Source: Nepenthes gracilis
Taxonomy: Eukaryota > Streptophyta > Magnoliopsida > Caryophyllales > Nepenthaceae
Direction of reading: 5' to 3'
NCBI GenBank assembly: GCA_033239525.1
Contig: BSYO01000026.1
Location: 3,286,001 to 3,350,000, forward strand
Length of the DNA: 64,000 nucleotides
A program made the position numbers and the translations under genes. Below are positions 1 through 11,800 of this stretch, piece after piece (the stretch's first letter is position 1; each line of letters starts with the position of its first letter). The notes under the pieces were generated by a model that was given only the letters and a program-made list of their open reading frames with translations, ran no database searches and was not told the DNA's origin.

Positions 1-1815
1 GTAAAAACGTTAATTAACATTCCTTTAAGAGTAATTGGGGTTTCATTAGGATTTGTTAGTTTATATAAGCCAACCTTTCGGCGGAGAGATGCATCTTTTA
101 GACAACTGTGGAGGCTCTGTAAGCATGGGACTCCACAGAATATTATCTACCGGCATACCTATAGTTTGCTGTGGGTTCAGTTTGGCCGAGTAGGGGCCAA
201 TTTTATGATTTTTTTTTTCAAATGTTTAGTCCATTTCCATATTAATCTATTGAATTATTATCACACGATCATGGTGCCTTTTGTTGAATTTGTTTTGATT
301 ATGGTGAATTTGGTTGAACTGAATTGTTTGGTTTGAGTGACAGTAGCTCCAAATGGGATTTGATATTGAATCCCTGTCTAGGTTCTTATCAGTTGGTACT
401 TTCTTTGAGAGAATTTTGTGGTGAATTCTCGATTTCATGGAAAAAGAAACCATCGAGACATGGGACTAGCACACAAATGGTCTTTGCAAGTATTTTTTGT
501 AGGAGCTTATGAAGTATTTCTGCTACACCCACGAAAATTATCTAGGGTGAGGTGTTTGAGTTGATTGTCTGTCTAGGTTGACTTGCTGCTAGAGGTGACC
601 TTTCTCTGGACTTGACTTTTCTATTGGAGTTGACTTTCTGTCTGAGTTAAAGGATGGGATCCAATAGTGCTTATAATGTCTACAAGAGTACTCCATCCAC
701 CGACCGAGCACAGTTTGAAGAATTAGAAGAGAGCCAAGCAAACTCATGAAGATGGTCAAATAAGTGATGAGGTTTGTCGGACAACGATCCACTAAGATCA
801 TCCACTCAGGTCAATCCATAGAAGAGGTGAGGCATGGAAGTAATGTCGAGATGGAAAGAATGGAAAGGAGGTTGGACAAAGGGTGATATGTCGATGAGAA
901 TCACCAACAAGCTCATGGGGAAGGGTGAGGAATTGGGTCTCAAAATGGAGAATGTCTAGTAGTTGAGCAAGAAATCGTAGACATAGAGGATGAACTGTGG
1001 ATCTTAGATCATAGGATGAGGACAAACTTCGGAACATTGAGAGATGGCCTTAGACAAGATAATCATGTAGTGTCTTGATGACAGGAACAGTATTGTGGAA
1101 CTGACAAAATTGAGGGAGTCAAGAGTGCCTATGATGAGGTCCAAGGAGATAGAAGGCCTGTGTATCCAAGGCCTCAAGCGAGGAAGAGTCAAATTACCAA
1201 AAGAATGATGATGTCTATGGTACTGAGCCGAGACAACATAAGTATTGTGCCCAATGTCCTAAGAAGCCAATGGTAAAGTTCCCTCATTTCGATAGGTAAT
1301 CATCATGAGTGGCTAGACAAGGTGGAGTGTTGCTTCCATATTGATAAAGTGGCAAGAGAAAATAGTGTTTCCAATGCAGTTTTCCATCAACAAGACTAGG
1401 ATATGATGGAGGTGGATCAGGGCTCAATATGCTTAGGAAGGGAGGCAACTACAGTGTATAACATTTAAATGAGAATTCCTGGCTCATGGGGAGCATCACC
1501 CATTGTCAATTATCACAGACAACTCACCAACTTACATCAATTAGGTAGGGTTAAACATACATTAAAGAAACTTATGGACACAACAGTGGTTCAAGGTTGG
1601 TTGAAAGAGTCATTACTTGATACCTTTTTCGAAGGACTTAAGCCATAGCTAGCCAATGAGTTGAAGTTGAAACTACCACAATGGCTAACAGAGGCTATGA
1701 GGAGGTGGAGATACTGGATGAAATTCGAGGGGAAGGCTCTTCATTGAAAGAGGCCTGTCAAGAAACCTTGGAAAGGAAAGCAAGTTGGGGAGAATAGACC
1801 CAAGGAGAGACTCAC

Positions 1816-2023
1816 GGTACGTTTGGTTACTAGAATGGAATAAGGTGGGAATATAATAGTTATTCTAGGGTATAGAATATGATGGAAATATAATTGGAAT
1901 TGTTATTCTCATGTTTGGTTATTAGAATAGAATAAGGTGTGAATTAATATTTTTTTGTTTGATTTGTAGAATAGTATGAGGAATAAGGTGGGAATAGTAA
2001 TAATAAAAATAATGATAATAGTA

Positions 2024-2062
<39 letters not shown>

Positions 2063-2322
2063 CATAATAATAATAATAATTACATAACATAATAATAATA
2101 ATTATTTCAAAATTTAATAATAATAATAATAATAATAGTGGGAATAGCTATTTTCACCTTTCATGTCGGAATAGCTATTTCCCACAAATGTGGGAATAAA
2201 TATTCCCTGGGAATATTTATTCCTAATTAAATTTGTAACCAAACGGAGGAATATCTATTCCCTGGGAATAGAAATTCTATTTCCACTTTATTCCCACCTT
2301 ATTCCTCCAACCAAACATGGGG
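1816..2322. mobile_element. MITE-like terminal-inverted-repeat element inside the Gypsy relic
   Basis: The left end GGTACGTTTGGTTAC...GGAATAAGGTGGGAATA is mirrored at the right end, whose reverse complement begins CCCATGTTTGGTTGG and continues GGAATAAGGTGGGAATA. It is about 507 bp, has no ORF, and interrupts the decayed gag frame. The inside holds a (AAT)n microsatellite and further inverted 'gggaataaatattccc' segments. A target duplication is not clear, so the superfamily is not assigned. Confidence 0.6.
1996..2137. repeat. Imperfect (AAT)n microsatellite
   Basis: Long runs of 'aat/ata' with short interruptions, lying inside the MITE at 1,816-2,322. Confidence 0.8.
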
Positions 2323-2549
2323 TTAGGGAAATAAAGAAGTCCCAGGAAGAGATATAAGAAAGGATAAAAAGGGGCTTTGTATTAAAATGTGTTGACGATC
2401 ATTGTTGTAAATTTGAGCATGTTTTTGCTCTAGTAGAACCTAGTGGTGAGGAAAAAGAAAAAGCTATGTGGGAGGACTACAATGAGTGCGCTGTGGTTTC
2501 CTAATTTTAGCTTTGAGGACAAGGGTCGTCATAGAAGGGGGAAGAATGG

Positions 2550-3060
2550 TGTAGACCCGTTTCTCTTGTGGAGTACTCAAATCGTGGCTAGATGAGGGGA
2601 AAGACTACGGTGGGCTAGTGAGCCCATTGGTATGAGAGCCTATTTCACAATTGTTACACTTATTTGGGCTCAGTTATGTAGTAGATAAGATAATTAATTA
2701 ATCTACATTAAGGGTAATTGGGGTGCCATTTGGATTTCTTAGGTTCTATAAGCCAATTTTTAGGCTAATGGAGGCACTTTTTAAGGGAGCTGTGCTGAGA
2801 AATTTGGTTGCTCTTGGAGCCTGGGACTCGACGGAGTATTACCAATCTGCATTCCTATTTTTCACTTTATGATTCTAGGGGTCAATTCTATGATTGTCCT
2901 TTAGAATGGCTAGTTTTTTTAATCTATTGAATTATTGCAATACGATTGCGATTTTTTTGTTGAATTTGATTTGGTTGTGGTGAATATGGTAGAATCTGAA
3001 TTGTTTGGTCAAGTAATGGTTGCGTAAAACAGGATTTGAAATTGAATCCTCATCTATTCA
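2550..3060 (+). repeat. 3' LTR of the gag-only Gypsy relic
   Basis: Begins TGTAGACCC directly after a polypurine tract and matches positions 1-390 in order. The right boundary is approximate (near 'ctattca'). Confidence 0.55.
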
Positions 3061-3554
3061 ATTGTCCAAAATAATTGAAAGCTTGTATTGTTTGCCATTA
3101 TTAAGGTCTTTGGAGCATTGTATTCCATTGCAGCTTCTTATGATTGCATAGTAAGATGAAACTCAAAACAGCAAAAAAAATATGTGATGGAACTTAGAAT
3201 TGGCCCATATTGCTCAGAGTACATTTTATGCAATCTTCATATAGCTTTAGATTCTTATCTTGTGGCACAGAAAGTAATTGCTGTAATTTATCACCTCTTC
3301 ATTTTGTCCCATGTGAACTAGAATAGGATTCCGAGCAGGAATCCTTTGCTGATATTCTTCCATAACCATTGGAGTCCTGATTTGGAAACTGAGCTGGAAG
3401 CTTCCAACAACTCTCTGTAAGGCATTTTCTCAACAGAAATTCTTTATTTCCATTTTCCTTCTGAGGCTTTACAAAAGATGCTGAAATCTCTCCCAATCTT
3501 CTTTCATTTAACAGGAGAGTGATATTGTCCTATGCGACTACATGGAGAATTTTG

Positions 3555-3791
3555 GCCTTATTATTATAACTCCAAAGAAAGCCCCAAACAGCTCCATTTC
3601 CGAGAACTTACTTTATGCCCAAGAATCTTGGCAAGGCCCTCCACATTGTTCACATTACCTACATCCAACAATTATGATTTTCCTTGATTGATTTGAAGGT
3701 GAATCAAATCAGCTTATGAACCATTTGACTCAATTAATATGTCATCAGTAATGAATGAGAATGCTAATTTCCTCTCAGTTGATGTTACCAT
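3555..3791 (-). pseudogene. Decayed LINE (L1-type) reverse transcriptase fragment
   Basis: Reading the - strand from 3,791, an almost open frame (two stops) contains 'FITDDILIESNG', then 'LQINQGKS', then 'VGNVNNVEGLAKILGHKVSS'. This order is characteristic of the thumb-side end of plant L1-type LINE reverse transcriptases: a degenerate F-A-DD box, an 'INxxKSE' motif, then the 'VxxLAxxLGCKxxxLPxxYLGLPLG' region. The YLGLPLG block is altered to 'CLGLSLEL'. The fragment is under 250 bp and not functional. Neighbouring sequence (3,061-3,550 and 3,800-4,750) shows no further recognisable LINE domain. Confidence 0.5.
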
Positions 3792-4758
3792 CTTTGAATC
3801 TTTTAAATGACCACTGTTTGTTGCCATGATTAAAAACCTGCTCTAAACCTCCATAACAGTGATAACTAACAGTGAGGACAATAGATTCACTTTCCTAAGA
3901 TGTCTAGAGGACGAAAAGAGATCTTACAACTCACCATTAATAATAAACTAGGTGTTTCTATGCATCACCTTATCCATAAATTCATTTTCTACTGAAACTA
4001 TGGTGAATCCCTCTGGACGTCAAGCTCTATTCCTTTTCACCTCCTTCAGAGACAACATTTATTATCCTGAAAATCCTGCATCCAGAACTGTCCAATCATT
4101 GTCATTGAGCTCATTAAAATAGCTCCTAACACTTCATCCTATACATATTAGAAGAAGAGAATAGATCTCGATAAAGGAACAAATTCTCCTCTCAATATTT
4201 GATGAATTTTCCAACAAATTCTGAGATAGCTGATATTATCTCTGGATGCATTAGCATCTTTATTTAAGAACAAGAGATAGTTCGAGCCTGTTTGATATTT
4301 ATTCATGGGTGGGGCAAGCTCTTCTATTTTGGCTCATGGTTTCTCTAGGCTATATGGTTTATTTGGGGAAGAGATCGAACTTCAAGAAATAGTGAATGGT
4401 CTTATCATTACACAAATGTATAACTCCTCAGGAATTTCTATTGCTTTTATATGAGAGACGTGATCTTGCCTACGAGGGTAATGAAATTATCCAACTAATT
4501 CGGTGCATTTTCCAAATTTATAGGAGTGCGTCTATATTTCTGCTTTATGAATATGAAATTTTCTAGACATTTCTACTAATATCAAGTGTTATTCTTATTT
4601 TAGCATTTCTACTTTTTGAAGGGGCTTTCTCTTCTATTTTTCAATATTCCCTATTTTCTATATTCTAACTATGTAGCATCTACATCGATATTGATACTTC
4701 AAGTATTGTATATGTCATTAGTCCAATCCTTTGTAAGAACTACCCGTAATAACAAACT

Positions 4759-4889
4759 CATGCTCCACTGTTTGTGCGGGCGCCTGTCAATTCCTTTGAG
4801 TTTCATTCTTGCAAACATACACTCCAGGTGGGAAAACTTAATGCATTAGCTACAGCACTGTACAGGTTGATAGCATAGTGCCTAGTATC
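4759..4889 (-). pseudogene. Nuclear plastid-DNA fragment (NUPT): piece of 16S rRNA gene
   Basis: The + strand reads as the complement of the conserved 16S rRNA core: 'catgctccactg', 'tttgtgcgggcgcctgtcaa' and 'ttcctttgagtttcattctt', followed by the segment ending 'ttagctacagcactg' and 'gcctagtatc'. Colinear identity covers about 130 bp. The order and details fit plastid rrn16 better than mitochondrial rrn18. Differences from the organelle sequence fall mostly at CpG sites (for example 'gcgaacgta' became 'gcaaacata', and 'aacgcgttagc' became 'aatgcattagc'). This is the expected decay of methylated nuclear copies. It is not a functional rRNA. Confidence 0.8.
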
Positions 4890-5894
4890 AGCCATGGTAC
4901 TCCGAATGATGCATCTAGGCTTGGATCTGATTCATTTATTTTGGTCTCATCGCATAAGTATTGCAATTTTTTACAACACTCTTTTTTAAAAGTTTGTGTT
5001 TCCCAAATGTTTTCTTTAGATCACTTAGGAAATTGCTCCCAATGTTCAACTTTCTCTAAGTAGATGGTCTCTGTAAATTTCTTATTTTATCTCTACCTTT
5101 GACTGATAGAATCTACTATTCTGATTTGTTGGCCAATCCTATATCAATTCATATTTAAGACTTTGAAATTCTTCTTCCCATATTAAAACACTGCATGTTT
5201 GCCTCAAACAGACACTCTCTCCTGTTCCTGATTTGCACATTAATTTCCCCTATTAAATAATTGACTTGTGTTTGTTGTTTAGTAGATGAGTTTCTGCTGT
5301 AGAGACTGATTTTACGAAGTAATAGGCATCAGTCAAAATAGGCTTCATTGAGTTGTGATATGTTGAAGTGTGGTGTTGGTGAAGATCCTGTTTATGGGAT
5401 TGGCATGACACCTAGTGTAAGCATGACATCGTCAAGCGATCGATATGGCACTAGTTTGGTCACAGGCTTAATCGAACGAAAGATTAATTTTGCGTGAAAA
5501 AGAGGTGCAAATTTTGAAAGAGAGGTTTAACTTCATAAGCTTCTTGGCTATATGCTGAGAAGGATTAACAAGGTTGATATTTCGTCCTCTGGTTGACCAT
5601 TTGAGTCTAACAGGATTTAGTGGAGTCTTATCGCTTTGGTTATCTCCACTGTATGAGCATTTTTTAGGTCATTAACCAAGCATCCTCTAGAAAAAAAGAG
5701 AATAAACAGTTCTGGTCATGGAAGTGTTAGGAATGTGCTATCTAGGCACAATTGTTGATCTTGAATCCTTGATGAGATGTGGCTTGTTTGGATGTTGTAG
5801 TAATTTTATTTGTGTCTTTTCTTTTGGCTGCTTAATGTTTGTGCTGAGTACTGAAATGCTCCACTTTCTGCTGAACCTCTGTTTCACCATGCAG
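4890..5894. other. Non-coding stretch upstream of first visible CCR4 exon
   Basis: AT-rich DNA with no supported ORF. It ends in a good branch/pyrimidine region and the acceptor 'caccatgcag' at 5,894. It is probably the intron before the first visible CCR4 exon. I looked here for the missing N-terminal exon, which must end one base into a codon, and found none I could support. Confidence 0.5.
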
Positions 5895-8800
5895 ATAAAG
5901 TTGTTATCGTATCCTACAATGTTCTAGGTGTTGAAAATGTGACAAAGCATCCAGATTTGTACTTTAACATTCCGCCAAAATATTTGGGTTGGGACCATCG
6001 CAAAGAGCTTCTACGTAAGGAGATAAAGAATTATCATCCTGGCATTTTGTGTTTCCAGGCAAGTTTTGTCTGTTCTTTGGCATTATTATTCTATGCATAT
6101 ACAAATAAAAAAGCGTGCCATTGCACAAGACTTCCTGCATTGTAGGTTCCTGAGCTTATAGATTGTATGCAACCTTACTAATGGATTGCAAAGATGTTTT
6201 TGTGGTTTAGATCATGATGCAGCGATCTTATTTTTAAGAAGAAATTCGCTTGTATTGAATTGCATTCTTAACTATAATTCTGTACAAGACATGATTGTAG
6301 ATTATGAAACCTAAAATATCGAAAGCATCTCGATCCCGAAGGATATTCTACTTATAGCTGATTGTTATATTTTTTTGAATGTCTTGACATAATCTAGAGA
6401 GAATAGGAAAATAATCTAAAAAAATTGGTGATGCAATATTCTTTAACATCCTCCTCAAACTCAAAATGGATTGTAGACTCTAGCTTGAATGTGTAAAATA
6501 ATTCACGATTCCAACAAGCAAAGATTCACTGACACAAAGGAACACTCTAGCTTGGAAGAACGCCAAAAATGATTGTGAAAAAAAATCAAAACTCAAAAGT
6601 GGACACTGGAATAGAGCAAATTGAAGGAATACTCGTAACTTTCTAGGAACAAAAATCAAAACCCAAGACTATCAAACAAACATGGAAGTTGAAATCGAAA
6701 TCATAACCCAATCCATTCAAACAAGCATGAACCTTGGTGTGTGTAGCATCCCACCGTCATAAAATTTAAACTAGCAGGGAAATAGAGCAGAATAGTAAGC
6801 AGCAGTCTACTCAGGCCTTCTGAAAAAACCTGCTGGTGGAGGAAGACCTCCTACGGATAAGAGAAATAGGGCTAAAGAGAGCGCCAAAAATGGATCTTTT
6901 CATGTATAATCTTGCATAATCTCAAATGTTATCAATTCCAGTATACAGTTCACTGACATTGTTCATGTCATTGTTAAGGCCATTGCTCCAGAATGTATGA
7001 GGCTGTCACCCTAAAGGGCGGTGATTTTAGATTTTAATGGAAATTATAAACGGTGTGTACAAAAACAATAAAGAAAATTTGCATGATATTTGGCACAAAT
7101 TACAGTACAAAATGCTGGATGCCTGTCAATTGAAAAAAACTTCCATATGTTATGGATCAAGTATAAGAATACTCCAATACCATGTTAATATTAAAGCTAA
7201 TTGTATTGAGGGAATTAATTTTCATAAGTATAATAACACATGACTTTATGTTCTTCAGAAAATCTAAAGTGGGGAAAGCATTCGGAATGATATTCTATCT
7301 ATAGCTAACCCATATATTATTGTAAATATTTAGACATAATATAGAGAAATTCGGAAAATAATCTAATAAATCTAGAAAGATAATATTCTTTAGTACTTAT
7401 CAATGTGCCAAGGCTCACTAATAAAATTTCTGGAGCTGGGAAAACACAGAATTATTCTCTACATGGTTTTTGAAAATAAATCTGTCTTGTAACAAACTCA
7501 ATTAGCCCGGGGAGGGGGGGGGAAGACATTCCATCTTCTGAATTTTGCTCTGGTTACAAATAAAAAGAACTGTTATGCATCTTGATGTTTGATTCATGTA
7601 AATTTAATCTGCTTTTTTTGAGGATCTTAATTGAACTGTGTTGTATCGGTTTATTTTCTGTACTTATCGGCCATTCTTAGGATTGCAGGAAGTTGATCGT
7701 TTCAATGATCTGGAGGATGCTCTCCAAAGGGATGGGTTCAAAGGTGTTTATCAGGTTCATGAGTGAGGCTTTTCTATTTTGTGTAATATTGAAAACTGTG
7801 TTACTAAATTTGAAATCCTGCATTAATGAACTTATTCAGGCTCGTACTGGAGATGCTCCTGATGGTTGTGCTATATTTTGGAACAATGAACGGTAAATAA
7901 TCTTGCTGTCTCTGTTGTTTTTATTGAAATTATTGCAGATGTTGGCAATGGAAATGGATGTGTGTCAGATGGGCATACAAAACACTAGTCATCCTTCAAA
8001 ATAGTTTTTACAAAATTTGAAATTATGCAAGATGCTAGAGTTTTTTAGCAGATATAATGTTGCTGATCAAGTAATAAGGAGGAAGTTCATGTTGCAATTA
8101 ATGCATATAATAGTTGTTAGTGTTTCACGGGCAAGTGTGTGCAAGAAACATTAATAGATAGTAATTGTAACAGTTAATCAAATGGATTTTCCGTTGTCTG
8201 CCTGTTCCTTTTTTTTTTCTTTTTTCATTCTTGGAGATATGGAAGATGTTTATCTGAAGCAGTTTGGCTAGTAGTATTTTACTTTTCCCAAAATAAATCT
8301 TCTCTAGGAGTCTGCTGCAGAAGGTTTGATAATGTTGGTTCTTCTACGCTGGTTTACGAGATATTGAATCTAATAGTGGAAATAAGTGGACCACCTTTTA
8401 TTCCCACGGCCTAGCCTGGTCAATAGCTCTTTAGTCCTCAAAAAATTAAGCTTCTTAATTCTATAATTAAAATTTCTTATTTTTGGTCATATTTTAAAAA
8501 TTGATATGCTTTTTAATAATTTATCTGGTAAGTTGTGAAAACATGTGATGCGGATATCCTGGGATTAGAAATTTGATTTTTGAGATTTTATTTAATTATA
8601 TTATTTGTTTTTATATTTTGTCATATCATGGGATTCCTAAAATTTTTTATAATATTGATAGTTTCTGAGATATCAATAAAACATTATATTTCAAATATAT
8701 TATTTTCTTTTATTAGGTTGTCATTAACTAAGAAAATATGTTTAATTCCTAATTAACTTTAGGGTAGAGTGCCTCTATATAAAGATCCTAATTTTATTGT

Positions 8801-11800
8801 GTTAAGAGCAATGGTTGAATAATATAATGAGTATGGTTGTTACCTAATTATTTCTCTCTTCCCACTTGTTTGTTCTTCCCTCACTCTTCTTGTCTGTCTC
8901 TTCTCATTCTCCTGTTGTTGTGCCTGCTTCTTTTTCTTCTCCCCACTCTTTCTTCTTCCATCTCCTTCCATGCATCAAATTTGGCATCATAGACAAACTT
9001 TTTGATTTTTTTTTTTCCTTTCTAGTCTCTTAATTATTAGGCTGTCTTTTTACCCACAGTCCATGAGACCAAGTTGCTACCCATCATTGCCATCTCCTAC
9101 AATGAGTTGGCAATGACAACAACTGCCGGTGACACTTTGCTTCTTTTCTTTTTCCCCCTTCTTTCTTCTTCCATCTCCTTCCCCGCATCAACATGGTTTG
9201 TTGCCAATTTGACCATTCGATTCTGATGTTAGTTTGCATTCCATGCCCTTGTTATTTTGGCTCTTGATGATTTTGTTCTTCCAACACAGATTTACCCTTT
9301 TGCATGAAGAACATATGGAGTTTCAAAGCTTTGGCCTTCGCAACAATGTTGCACAATTTTGTGTGCTGCAGGTATGAGCCTAGAAGTTTTATCTGGTCTT
9401 TTGCTGTACTTTTTTGGTTGACTTGTAATCCATTAATATGGTACTGACCAAACTAGGGAAACTGATCAATTGCTGTAGATACTGGATTTGAGTGAATGGT
9501 TGCATTCATTGATGACCCGTTGGAGAGCAAAGATGTTTAGGCCCAATAAAAGGTTTTGGGCATTGACTTTCAATTACTTTTTTGAGGGTCTTGTGATGAG
9601 TGAAAGCACAGGTGGCTAGTGGGTAAGCATATTATCTCACTGTTGAAAAACTTATAATCCATAGGCAAACCAAAAAGTTCTTAGATTTAGAAGTGGCTTT
9701 TGCATAGAGAACTGTTGTGTCAGCGGCAAACTATGCAAATTGTGTGGTATTGGGAGTCATGACTTTTAAGTGCTTCACATTTGAAATAGTCTGATGTCAA
9801 CCCTTTTTGGGCAAATAAAAATGATGTTTAGAGACACCAATACATGTTTCCCATGCATGCAAATGTGTACCCATATTAAAAGCAGCCACCTACCAGTCTA
9901 TCTGCAAATTCCTCTGTATAAGTGTTCATGAAAGCTCATTCATTGCTTTTCAAGTTGGTGACAAGCCATCAGTTTGCTTCGGGTTGGACATTCCAGATCT
10001 GCCATGCTGAATCCATTAGAAAATGTTCATTGTTGTGAGAGATTTGTTTAGGTTATTCCCTGTTTTTCTCTAAATAATTTCTAGATATTCAGAATAATAT
10101 ATGGTTGATTACAGGTATAATATCCTTCTTGATGCTTTCCATATTTAAGTTTCTGTGGAGTAAAACTTTATATCTTGTACTTAGTAATGAACCAGTGCAA
10201 TAACTACATTGAATGAATGCATGTGCATTCTTCTTAAGCAAGGCATCAGATATTTTTGTTACTTGATGAACTGCATACAAAAGTCTTCTGTTGCATGCAA
10301 GTAGCTAGCTTTTTGGTACTACCACAATTTTTAGGCATGTTCCTTTTCTTCTTTCACTATACGGCCTTCCTCTTCACATCATACTTGCAACCTGTGCTAT
10401 TTTGGGGATCTGCCATTAGCGCCGCTGCTCTGCTGCTTCCATAAACCTGCCTGCTCTATTCTTGTCCTTGCAGCTGTTGTTAGCAATGCTACTTTGCTAG
10501 CAACGGTGCTAATTTGCTTGCCATAGACTTGCTCCCCCTTTTTTTGCAACTTCCTGCCTAAGTCTGTGCTGCCACGTTTTCTGCCTCATTTGCTGGGTTT
10601 GTCCAGAGCCATCGACAGCAGGTGAGAGAGGTTGACACTGCCCATTATGAACCTTTACGGCCCATTGCTCATGCAAATTCTTCTGTTTAAATTGATGGGT
10701 CTGTTACGCCTCCTGAGGCCTAGTTTTGTGTATCCTGTACAGGATCGGATATCTCACAGTCCAGCAGGTTGCCGTCTGGACCGTATCTCCGTGAACAACA
10801 GGCACAACCCACTAGTAATTGCAGTCCATGTCAGCAGTAGCATGGTTTGCTTTTGTTCTATCTCTCATATCAACATCCCCCTCTATTTCCTGTGAGTGAT
10901 TGAATTGAATGTCAGAAGGCAAAGATGATTGTGCCTTCAGGCGGATCAGACCAATTCCTTTGTAGTCCTGGTTTCTGATCAGGCACATTCCTTTGCAGCC
11001 TTGGATTCTGATTTATGTTGGCAAACAATATTCTATTTGCTATGTTCCCATTAGTCCTTCCACACCCCCTAAGACCCCCAAAATGGACAATTTCCCTTTC
11101 TTAGGAACACATAAAGGATTGTATTCGGTTCTGATTTTTTACGTGATATTTATGGATTTTTTTTGTGGTTGCTATGTTCTCATGTCCTGTTTATAAGGTT
11201 CTGAAATCTTTTCATAGACAAATTTGGTGTTCCTTCAAAAGGGAAGATAGTTAAGAACAAACCATTGTGTCCCCAGATTTTCTCTTGCTGGAATCTTGAT
11301 TCAATTTCCAACCTCAAGTTGTTGTCTACAACGCATCCTTTTTTTTTTGGGGGGGGGGGGGAGTTAGAGAATGTTATATTTCTAGATTTGGTTAGGTTAT
11401 TTCACAAATCTTTCTAGATAATTTGTTTAATGACATATAGATTAATTATAGGTAGAATATCCTTTGAGTTGTTTCCATTATTTAGGTTTATGTTGTCTAT
11501 ATATTCATATCTTTCACTTAGTTATTAATCACTGCAATAATAACCTTGAATTAATACAAATACCTTCATTTGTAACAATTGGAAATGGTCAGTTGCATGG
11601 ATTGAATGAGCCATGATAAACCTAATAGTTCTCTGAATTCAATTGTTCAAATTCTAGTTTACTAATATCTGGTTTCATTTTTTGCTTTTTTGATCAGTGG
11701 TGTAGTCATACTGGCCATGAGACAATTGCGAGTATACACAATCGAGAACAAGTTGCATAGTTTTCCCATGATTTTTTCAAGGGCAATCACAAGTGAGGGA

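Larger units (their letters stand above)
1..3060 (+). mobile_element. Gag-only Ty3/Gypsy relic, LTR-flanked, truncated by window start
   Basis: A left LTR remnant (1 to about 390) and a right LTR (2,550 to about 3,060) are clearly similar along their lengths; both carry 'gtaattgggg', 'ataagccaa', 'aatctattgaattatt' and 'gaattgtttggt' in the same order. A purine-rich tract (2,534-2,549) precedes the right LTR, which starts TGTAGACCC. Between them lies only a decayed gag-like segment: a 'VKFPHFD'-like patch near 1,270, then a patch near 2,380 resembling the end of gag with its Cys-rich knuckle. No protease, RT or integrase remains. The reading frame is broken by many stops and by a MITE. The element therefore looks like an internally deleted, non-autonomous or dead Gypsy copy. 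The true left end lies before the window. Confidence 0.6.

Noticed and set aside
5380..5510. Possible N-terminal CCR4 exon ('EDPVYGIGMTPS...')
   Set aside because: Short open stretch without a start codon, a donor in the right phase, or resemblance to CCR4 N-termini.
8760..8880. Possible LTR promoter ('ctctatataaagatcc') in CCR4 intron 3
   Set aside because: Only a TATA-like box and CT-rich sequence; no LTR ends, partner or target duplication.
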